This document shows positions 38,242 to 45,782 of a DNA stretch of 52,609 nucleotides, piece after piece (positions within the stretch are counted from its first letter, which is position 1; every line of letters starts with the position of its first letter). The position numbers were made by a program, and so were the translations under genes. The notes below the pieces were generated by a model that saw only the letters and a list, made by a program, of their open reading frames with translations, was not told the DNA's origin and ran no database searches. Origin of the DNA: Candidatus Melainabacteria bacterium. GTDB lineage: Bacteria; Cyanobacteriota; Vampirovibrionia; LMEP-6097. Location: contig JABHOV010000052.1 in the NCBI GenBank assembly GCA_018695135.1, forward strand, positions 1-52,609, written 5' to 3'.

Positions 38242-38277
38242 ACAACTTACAACACGCCAATGTAATATACTAATACT

Positions 38278-40116
38278 ATGTCCCAATGGTCAATCCATTC
38301 CAAAAACAAAATCGGTCCAGAGCTACTAGAATTAGCGAAGGGAGATAGTTTAATTGCACGTATTTTACTCAATCGTGGAGTCAATACTATTGAAGCTGCT
38401 CGTTACTACCTTGACACCAAAAACATCCAAGCTTCTAGCCCACTTGAAATACCAGAAATGGATGTCGCTTATACCAGAATCAACAAAGCAATAGAACAGA
38501 AAGAAAGAATCTTGATCTACGGAGACTATGATGTTGATGGCACCAGCTCAGTGGCGCTACTTTATAGAGCATTTGCAATGATTGGAGTTCATGTCGATTA
38601 CTATATTCCTGACCGTCACTCCGAGGGTTACGGCATCAACAAAGAAGCTATCAAAAAAATCAAAGAAGAACATCAAGCGGCGCTAATGATCTCCTGTGAT
38701 TGTGGCATTAGTAATTATGATGAAGTAGAATATGGACAAAGTATTGGTTTGGATATTATAGTCACTGACCATCATTCAATACCAGACAACCCACCTCCAG
38801 GGATTGCCAACTGCAACCCAAAGACCTTGCCTGAAGAGCATCCCTTGCATTTTTTGCCAGGAGTAGGAGTTGCCTACAAACTAGCCGAACTCATCTTAAG
38901 TCATCATTTAAATAAAGAGATGGCAGTAACTTACACCCAATCACTTCTTGACCTTGTAGCACTCGGCATGATTGCTGATCTGGCACCATTACGCGCAGAA
39001 AATAGATACCTGACAGTGCTTGGCTTAGAGGTATTAGCCAAAACCAAAAAACCAGGTTTGCAAGAGCTACTCAAAATCAGTAGCAGAGGAGCTGACACAG
39101 AATCAATTGGTTTTGGGCTGGCACCAAGAATTAATGCAGCAGGTAGATTAGCTGACGCCACTAGAGCGGTCAGACTCATGATTACAGAAGACAGAGATGA
39201 AGCGATTGAGCTTTGCCGTGACCTTGATGATGAAAATAAAAACAGACAAGAACTTTGTAATGAGATTCAAGAAGATGCCCTCAGTATCATTGATCAAGAT
39301 AGAGCGATGCTTGAGGATAATGTAATCGTACTAGCCAAAGAGGGTTGGCATCACGGAGTAATTGGCATTGTAGCTAGTCGCATGCTCGACAAGTTCCACT
39401 TGCCAGTTTTTATTATGGCGCTTGATGGTGACAAAGCCAGAGGTTCAGTACGTTGCATAGCTATTGATGATTTAGATATTTATCAAGAGATGAAAGCTAT
39501 TCAAAAAAAGCATAATTTATTCCTTGGCTATGGCGGGCACAAAATGGCAGCTGGATTTAGTGTCAAAGCTCAAGACACTAATGAACTTTGCCTTGCCATT
39601 AGAGATCACTTCAGACTCAAGCTCGATGGACGCAACCTTGAAAAACAAATCAAGATTGATACAGCCCTCAGGCTCAAAGAACTCAGCAGCTCACTAATCA
39701 CTCGCCTTGAGAAGCTAGCACCTTATGGTATGGAGCATAGGCAGGCATTGTTTATCTCTGGTCCACTCAAAATTGAAGCGACAAGAATGCTCGGCAAAGA
39801 TGGCAAGCATATCAAGTTGTTTTTGTCTGAAGGAGATAGTCGCAAAAAATATGAAGCAGTACTCTGGAATAGAGCAGAAGAACTAAGCCAAGAATTTCAA
39901 GCTGGCTCAGCGATCACCATTGCATATACACCGCGCATAAATGAATTCATGGGCGACAAAATAATGCAACTAGATATCAAAGACTGGAAACATCCAAGTG
40001 ATGTTGCTGATGAATTTTTTGAGAGATTTAAGGACACGCTGAAAAACGAAGTTTTTCTAGTCGGGTCCATGAAAAAAGGTTCTAACATGGCGGAGCATGG
40101 CCCAGATAAGGGTTGA
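38278..40116 (+). CDS. recJ: Single-stranded-DNA-specific exonuclease RecJ
   Basis: ILIYGDYDVDGTSSVALL, VTDHHSIPDNPP, APRINAAGRLADA, GYGGHKMAAGFS. Confidence 0.95.
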   Translation: MSQWSIHSKNKIGPELLELAKGDSLIARILLNRGVNTIEAARYYLDTKNIQASSPLEIPEMDVAYTRINKAIEQKERILIYGDYDVDGTSSVALLYRAFAMIGVHVDYYIPDRHSEGYGINKEAIKKIKEEHQAALMISCDCGISNYDEVEYGQSIGLDIIVTDHHSIPDNPPPGIANCNPKTLPEEHPLHFLPGVGVAYKLAELILSHHLNKEMAVTYTQSLLDLVALGMIADLAPLRAENRYLTVLGLEVLAKTKKPGLQELLKISSRGADTESIGFGLAPRINAAGRLADATRAVRLMITEDRDEAIELCRDLDDENKNRQELCNEIQEDALSIIDQDRAMLEDNVIVLAKEGWHHGVIGIVASRMLDKFHLPVFIMALDGDKARGSVRCIAIDDLDIYQEMKAIQKKHNLFLGYGGHKMAAGFSVKAQDTNELCLAIRDHFRLKLDGRNLEKQIKIDTALRLKELSSSLITRLEKLAPYGMEHRQALFISGPLKIEATRMLGKDGKHIKLFLSEGDSRKKYEAVLWNRAEELSQEFQAGSAITIAYTPRINEFMGDKIMQLDIKDWKHPSDVADEFFERFKDTLKNEVFLVGSMKKGSNMAEHGPDKG

Positions 40117-40165
40117 GACTTTGCATTTTCCAGTGCATCCTTAGCATGCTACAATCTTCTGCGTT

Positions 40166-41116
40166 ATGACTAAATATTCAATCGTATTTCCAGGACAAGG
40201 CGCTCAATCAATAGGCATGGGGCAAGAAAGCTACCAAGCCAATGCACAAATCCAAGAGATCTACTCTAAGGCAGATGAATTATTTGGCTCAAGTCCTTCA
40301 ATCTCTCAAGTGAGTTTTAATGGACCAGAAGAAACACTCGCTAAAACACTTTATACTCAACCAGCAATCTTGACACTTAGTATCGCACTTGCCGCTCAAG
40401 TCAAAGCAGCAATTCAAGCTGGCAAAATAGCCAAACCAGAATTTGTAGCTGGTCATAGCCTTGGAGAATTCTCTGCGCTGTATATGGCAGATGTTTTGAG
40501 CCTGGATGATGTACTCAAATTAGTTATCAAAAGAGCAGAATTAATGGAAGCTGCTCCAGCCGGTGCAATGTCAGCAATCATTGGTATGGACGAAAATACT
40601 TTAAATCAAATCATAGACAATATCGAAGGAGCTTCAGTTGCCAATTACAACTCTGCTGAGCAAATAGTTGCAACCGGTACTAAGGAAGCAATGATAGAAC
40701 TTGGCAAACAAGTTGAGGACTATGCTGCAACAAACTCAATCAAAGCAAGGGTTATAGCATTAAACGTTGGCGGCGCCTTTCATTCACCACTAATGCAAGC
40801 AGCTTCTGCTGAGTTCTCAAACTTGATTGACGCCTGTAATTTTAAAGATGCATCAATTCCAGTAATTCAAAACATAAACGCCCAAGCTACAATAAATGCT
40901 AATGACATCAAAACCAATCTCAAACAACAAATGACTGGTTCAGTACAATGGACTAAGACCTGTGCTGATTTAATTAGTAAGAATGATGAGATTTGGGAAA
41001 TTGGACCAGGCAAAGTCTTAGCTGGTTTAGTCAAAAAACAAGAGCGCAGATTTCCTGTTAAGAATATCTCTTCAATCACTGATTTAGATTCAGTTTTGAA
41101 CCCTGTCGTTAACTAA
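40166..41116 (+). CDS. fabD: Malonyl-CoA:ACP transacylase
   Basis: FPGQGAQSIGMG, VAGHSLGEFSALY, GGAFHSPLM. Confidence 0.95.
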   Translation: MTKYSIVFPGQGAQSIGMGQESYQANAQIQEIYSKADELFGSSPSISQVSFNGPEETLAKTLYTQPAILTLSIALAAQVKAAIQAGKIAKPEFVAGHSLGEFSALYMADVLSLDDVLKLVIKRAELMEAAPAGAMSAIIGMDENTLNQIIDNIEGASVANYNSAEQIVATGTKEAMIELGKQVEDYAATNSIKARVIALNVGGAFHSPLMQAASAEFSNLIDACNFKDASIPVIQNINAQATINANDIKTNLKQQMTGSVQWTKTCADLISKNDEIWEIGPGKVLAGLVKKQERRFPVKNISSITDLDSVLNPVVN

Positions 41117-41141
41117 ATTTAATCATGGCAAGACATAGTGG

Positions 41142-41444
41142 ATGCACTGTATAGAGCAATTCTGCGAACAAAGATTTGTCATAATTGCACTAATGACTCC
41201 AAAGTGGCACAACTTTGATAAACATAGAGCCGAAGTTTGTAAACAAACAGGCTATATCTTATGCACACCCTTTTGTATTATGTCATTGCAGTTGATCCTA
41301 AACAATTTTCTAATCGACAAAGATCTAAGATTTGGTTTCACTATTGCTTCAATACTTGGGCTCTTGGGATTTTTGCTAGTTGTGAAATCGATAAAAATAA
41401 TGTACTATCTAGACAGGAGTATTGCTTATGACACTATTAACTGA
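41142..41444 (+). CDS. Small membrane hypothetical protein
   Basis: ORF with two hydrophobic segments; overlaps the next small ORF by 17 nt. Confidence 0.45.
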   Translation: MHCIEQFCEQRFVIIALMTPKWHNFDKHRAEVCKQTGYILCTPFCIMSLQLILNNFLIDKDLRFGFTIASILGLLGFLLVVKSIKIMYYLDRSIAYDTIN

Positions 41445-41592
41445 CGGTCAATGGCTTGGCTTATTGATTCTTGCAATTTTCACAGCAGTGGCTTTCTATT
41501 TATCTTATTATATCGGAGCAGAGCTTGATCCTGATTGTGAGATAATGAGAAAAAGATTTGGAAGAAGAAGAACCACAAAAGAAACTCAATAA
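41428..41592 (+). CDS. 54-aa small membrane protein not in ORF track
   Basis: MTLLTDGQWLGLLILAIFTAVAFYLSYYIGAELDPDCEIMRKRFGRRRTTKETQ, with aggag SD upstream. Confidence 0.55.
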   Translation: MTLLTDGQWLGLLILAIFTAVAFYLSYYIGAELDPDCEIMRKRFGRRRTTKETQ

Positions 41593-42367
41593 ATTCAATT
41601 GGTACCCCGGGCATATCGCCAAAGCGGAACGTCAATTAAAAGAGAAACTCAAAGTTATAGATCTAGTAATTGAGCTACTAGATGCTCGCATCCCTGAAGC
41701 TAGTAGACACAAAGATCTCAAAGAATGGGCAAACAACAAGCCAGTCATAACAGTAATCAACAAAGCTGATCTCGCTCCTCCCAATGATAATTACATTTCA
41801 ATTAATTCAAAAGACAAAGCCACACTCAAACAACTAATCCACGAAATCGAAAAAGCATCCAAGCCAATTCTTGACAAATATCTCAAACATGGGGTTATAG
41901 GCAGAGCAACCAAAGTAATGGTGGTCGGTTACCCCAATGTCGGTAAGTCATCATTAATCAACGCCCTTACCAAAAACAAAAAGAAAGCCAAAGTAGCAGA
42001 CAAAGCTGGAGTCACCAGGCAGCAACAATGGATAGACACCAAGTCCAAACTCAATATCAAACTCTTAGATACTCCAGGGATAATTCCAGCCAAGTTTTAT
42101 TCTGAAGACCAAGCGCTCAAATTAGCACTCTGCAATTGTCTTGGCGATAAGGCTTTTGATCATGTACTAGTAGCCAAAGAGGGTATGTATTTGCTAGAAG
42201 AGCACGTCACTAAGTTCTACAAAATAGAGCTTGGAGATGATCCTCTTAGTGCACTGGCTGTTTGCAAGAGTATGATTCGTAATGGTCAACCAGACGCTGA
42301 AAGAGCTGCTGGTTTATTCCTTCAGGATTTCAGAGAGGGTAAGCTGGGCAAAATCAGTCTAGACTAA
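41558..42367 (+). CDS. ylqF: Ribosome biogenesis GTPase YlqF/RbgA-like (circularly permuted)
   Basis: NWYPGHIAKAERQLKEKL, VINKADL before GYPNVGKSSLINAL and DTPGI. TTG start. Confidence 0.92.
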   Translation: MEEEEPQKKLNKFNWYPGHIAKAERQLKEKLKVIDLVIELLDARIPEASRHKDLKEWANNKPVITVINKADLAPPNDNYISINSKDKATLKQLIHEIEKASKPILDKYLKHGVIGRATKVMVVGYPNVGKSSLINALTKNKKKAKVADKAGVTRQQQWIDTKSKLNIKLLDTPGIIPAKFYSEDQALKLALCNCLGDKAFDHVLVAKEGMYLLEEHVTKFYKIELGDDPLSALAVCKSMIRNGQPDAERAAGLFLQDFREGKLGKISLD

Positions 42368-42404
42368 AGCTTAAAATAGCCAAATATGCTATATTGAACT
42401 TGTT

Positions 42405-42629
42405 ATGTCAACAATCATTTTTGCAATACAAATTCTTTCAGGTCTATTTACAGTATTTTTTGTACTCATCAAGGACCCTAAATCTGAAGGTCTTGGAGCA
42501 ATTGGATCATCAGCTAGTAGCTTCAAAGGAGTTAAAACTAGTGCTGATGAGCAGCTTGACAATATGACTTGGATATTTGTTGCAGTATTTTTATTTAGTT
42601 CAGCTCTATTAGGTTTTAAGCTAGTATAA
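42405..42629 (+). CDS. secG: Preprotein translocase subunit SecG
   Basis: Two-TM 74-aa protein, FVLIKDPKSEGLGAIG. Confidence 0.85.
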   Translation: MSTIIFAIQILSGLFTVFFVLIKDPKSEGLGAIGSSASSFKGVKTSADEQLDNMTWIFVAVFLFSSALLGFKLV

Positions 42630-43772
42630 ATAGTCCAGATCCTCAGCAAAGCCGAGATCTGGACGGATGCGTTCGCTATGCTCACTGGTTGTGCCTGCTT
42701 TGCAGGCTTCCACTAAACGTATAGATCCTGTGATGATGACAAGATCATTAGAAGTTTTTAAACCTTTTGCAGTAGCAATAGCTTCTTGAGGATTTAGAAT
42801 CATCATCTTATTAGCATCAATAATTTCATCAAGTACAAAAGCAGGAGTAGCTCTTGAAGAATCAATCTCTGTAAGTATTACAAGATCTCTATCAGCATCA
42901 AAAATTTCTTGTGTTAACAACTCATCAAGGCAGGCTTGATAGTCCTTATCTAAAAAAGCCAAAACGAAAATCTTGCGCTCAAAGCTTGGCAAATCCTTTT
43001 GAATAAAGTGGTTAAGCTTTTTCATTGCAGCAGGATTATGAGCGACGTCAATTAAAACTCCGTCATTATATTCAAAACGAGCTCTATGACGCTGAGGGAA
43101 TTGTTTTAAGACTTCTTGTTTTGTTTCATCACTAACTATAAGCTTATTTATTGATTCAAAGATTTCTAGAGCAAGAAGAAAATTGCTTCCCCTTACATCA
43201 TTGGGATTAGCCCCTGAGCCATGAGCCCCCAGCCCTGAGCCTTCGAAGTGGCAAATGCCGCTTCGACAGATCCCTTCTTTCTCACGACGAATTTCTTCAA
43301 TACTGTTGCCCAAATAATCCATATGGTCCATTGCCACATTAGTAATAGCTGAAGCAATTCGATTCTCTACTGGAATGACATTAGTAGCATCAAAGCGTCC
43401 ACCCAGACCAGTTTCCAAAATAACTATATCAACTTGCTCTTGTTTAAAATATTCAAATCCAATCAAAGTGAGTTTTTCAAATTCAGTTAGCCCTGAGCCC
43501 TCAAGCTCCAACCCTGAACCAAATTTTTCAAACTCCTCTTGAGAAATATCTTTGCCATTAACACTAAATCTCTCCGTTACCGACCAAATATGTGGGCTGG
43601 TATATTTACCGACTTTAAGATCAGGCACAACATTCAAATACAAAAGCTCTAAGAACGTGCAAACTGATCCCTTGCCATTGGTTCCAGCAATATGAATAGT
43701 TCTAAAATCATAAGGACCAAGCTTGCTATAAGCTGTTTGCACATTGTTCAAAGAATAGTTAATCACTGACAC
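42621..43772 (-). CDS. folC: Folylpolyglutamate synthase-like ligase
   Basis: HIAGTNGKGSVCTFLE, TSPHIWSVTERF, ETGLGGRFDATNV, DVAHNPAAMKKL. Confidence 0.92.
   Translation of the reverse strand: MSVINYSLNNVQTAYSKLGPYDFRTIHIAGTNGKGSVCTFLELLYLNVVPDLKVGKYTSPHIWSVTERFSVNGKDISQEEFEKFGSGLELEGSGLTEFEKLTLIGFEYFKQEQVDIVILETGLGGRFDATNVIPVENRIASAITNVAMDHMDYLGNSIEEIRREKEGICRSGICHFEGSGLGAHGSGANPNDVRGSNFLLALEIFESINKLIVSDETKQEVLKQFPQRHRARFEYNDGVLIDVAHNPAAMKKLNHFIQKDLPSFERKIFVLAFLDKDYQACLDELLTQEIFDADRDLVILTEIDSSRATPAFVLDEIIDANKMMILNPQEAIATAKGLKTSNDLVIITGSIRLVEACKAGTTSEHSERIRPDLGFAEDLDYLY
43207..43241. repeat. Heptamer tandem repeat in folC (array 1)
   Basis: Coding strand GGCTCAG-GGCTGGG-GGCTCAT-GGCTCAG-GGGCTAA. 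Confidence 0.85.
43486..43520. repeat. Heptamer tandem repeat in folC (array 2)
   Basis: Coding strand GGTTCAG-GGTTGGA-GCTTGAG-GGCTCAG-GGCTAAC. Confidence 0.85.
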
Positions 43773-43813
43773 AAATCAATTATAGCGAAACTCAGACCTC
43801 GACTGCCAGAAGC

Positions 43814-43910
43814 AGATTGCGAAGCAATCTCATATGCACTAGCCGCAGGCTAGCTAAGCAGGTCGTGAAACGACCATATGCAGCTTAGTTCCTATGCTTA
43901 GGAACTAAGC
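43814..43910. repeat. Cluster of four consecutive hairpins between RNase E/G and folC
   Basis: AGATTGC-GAA-GCAATCT; CTAGCC-GCA-GGCTAG; GGTCGT-GAA-ACGACC; GCTTAGTTCC-N8-GGAACTAAGC. Confidence 0.9.
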
Positions 43911-45710
43911 TTTTGCTTCATCACCACTAGGCTTGGGCATAGCACTAGTCGTATTCTCAACAATATGCGTTGCACCAAAGCTTTTAGTCTTGCTGCGATC
44001 ATTACTAGAACTAATGACAGCTGGGTTTTTAGTTTCCTTCGCTTCTTTAGGAGCTTCTTTCACTGCTGCTGATTTTCCTTTGTCATCAACGGGTTCTGAC
44101 TTTGTAGTCCCAGTACTTGTGTCTTTATTATCAGCACTTGGTCTTGGTCCACGATTTCGAGGTCCACCTCTTGAGTCGCGGTTATTATAGCGGCCTGATT
44201 TCTGATTATTATTACGTCCACCACTGCGTCTATCACCACCAGTACTGCTATCAGCTTGGTCACCTCGATCACTCTGTTCACTACGGTCGACAATACGATC
44301 ATTACGGTCAGGACGATCATTACGATCAGGACGGTCACTACGTTCAGGACGGTCATTACGGTCATTACGTTCAGGACGATCATTACGTTCAGGACGATCA
44401 TTACGTTCAGGACGATCGTTACGGTCAGGGCGGTCATTGCGATCATTACGGTTATTATAACTACGTTGATTGGTATTTCTTGGACGTCTATTGCCGTGAC
44501 TATGCGGAGCCTCATCAGTTTTCAAATTAAATAAAACACCAGTACCACTACAATGCTGGCAAGCAGTGCCAAAAGTTTCGGCAAGCGCTTGTCCAGATCT
44601 CTTACGAGTAATCTCAACCAAACATAAATCAGAAAGTTGTCCGACTTGTGGCTTAGCTTTATCAGGTCGAAGAGCCGTTTCAAGTACTTCCATCACAGTG
44701 ATACGATCTGCTCTTTCTGACATATCAATAAAGTCAATAATAATCATGCCACCAATATTGCGCAGTCTCATTTGTCTTGCAATTTCGACAGCAGCTTCCA
44801 TATTAGTTCTTCTAACCGTCTCACGCAAAGTGTTTGAGCTAGTAAATTTGCCCGAATTGATATCAATTGCAGTAAGCGCTTCCATACCTTGAATAACAAG
44901 GTAGCCGCCACTTGGAAGATTGACTCTATTAGAAAGGCAATTACGTAGTTCTTTAACTACATCTGTTTTAATCAAAACTTGATCAACATCATGATGAGTT
45001 AGATTAACTTCTCTACCAGTCCAGCTCTTAAGATGTTCTTGACACTTGTACTTCGCTTGCATGCCACCAACAACGATCTCATCGACACTAGTATTATAGT
45101 GGTCACGTAAAGTAGTGTATAAGAAATCAGATTCTTTATAGATCGCCCCATAGCCATCGAGCCTATCGTATTTATCAACTATATTTTTCCATTTCTCCCA
45201 GATAGTCAGAAAATCCTCTTCAAGTTCTTCTTGACTATGTCCTGCAGCCTCAGTTCTAATTACAACCCCAAGCTCTTCTGGCTTCATCAAATTGGTAATA
45301 GACCTCAATCTATCTCTTTCAGAATTCTCGCTAATTCTTCTACTGATTGCAATACCTTTGTTTTCACTAGTAAGAACATAGTATCTACCAGGAATCGAAA
45401 TCGCCAAATTGACTCTAGGACCCTTATTACCAGTGGGTTCTTTAACGATTTGAACCAAAAGTCTTTGTCCAGGACTCAACCTATCGTAAAGTAAACCTCT
45501 ACCGGGAATATCATTTGCATGAAGGAATCCCATTTGTCCATCTTGCAGCTTAACGAATACTGCATTGATTGATTGCATAATATTTTCTACTGTTACAGCA
45601 TAAACATCACCAACACTAAAATCATTTTTCTGAATAATAAAGTCTATTGCCTTGCCATTATCTAGCAATGCAGCAATATTATCCTGTTCGGAAATTACTA
45701 ATTGTCTCAT
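43905..45710 (-). CDS. rng: Ribonuclease E/G with repetitive Arg/Asp-rich tail
   Basis: QSINAVFVKLQDGQMGFLHANDI S1-like region, VIQGMEALTAIDINSGKF, GGMIIIDFIDM, CQHCSGTG zinc-link. Confidence 0.93.
   Translation of the reverse strand: MRQLVISEQDNIAALLDNGKAIDFIIQKNDFSVGDVYAVTVENIMQSINAVFVKLQDGQMGFLHANDIPGRGLLYDRLSPGQRLLVQIVKEPTGNKGPRVNLAISIPGRYYVLTSENKGIAISRRISENSERDRLRSITNLMKPEELGVVIRTEAAGHSQEELEEDFLTIWEKWKNIVDKYDRLDGYGAIYKESDFLYTTLRDHYNTSVDEIVVGGMQAKYKCQEHLKSWTGREVNLTHHDVDQVLIKTDVVKELRNCLSNRVNLPSGGYLVIQGMEALTAIDINSGKFTSSNTLRETVRRTNMEAAVEIARQMRLRNIGGMIIIDFIDMSERADRITVMEVLETALRPDKAKPQVGQLSDLCLVEITRKRSGQALAETFGTACQHCSGTGVLFNLKTDEAPHSHGNRRPRNTNQRSYNNRNDRNDRPDRNDRPERNDRPERNDRPERNDRNDRPERSDRPDRNDRPDRNDRIVDRSEQSDRGDQADSSTGGDRRSGGRNNNQKSGRYNNRDSRGGPRNRGPRPSADNKDTSTGTTKSEPVDDKGKSAAVKEAPKEAKETKNPAVISSSNDRSKTKSFGATHIVENTTSAMPKPSGDEAKA
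44294..44455 (-). repeat. Minisatellite encoding (N)DRPERNDR repeats
   Basis: Near-perfect 18-nt unit CGTTCAGGACGATCATTA and variants within the RNase E/G tail. Confidence 0.85.
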
Positions 45711-45782
45711 TTTGAACCTATCCTTTTATGTTTCAGGCTTGAAATCGCCTTTAGGAAATTTTTGCTGGTACTAACTGTGAAG

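Noticed and set aside
44285-44456. Possible CRISPR-like regular repeats
   Set aside because: Period is 18 nt without unique spacers and in frame with the RNase E/G protein tail; no cas genes nearby.
44060-44534. Several overlapping ORFs (151, 137 and 92 aa) with low-complexity repeats
   Set aside because: Alternate-frame translations of the RNase E/G minisatellite; no independent start or coding evidence.
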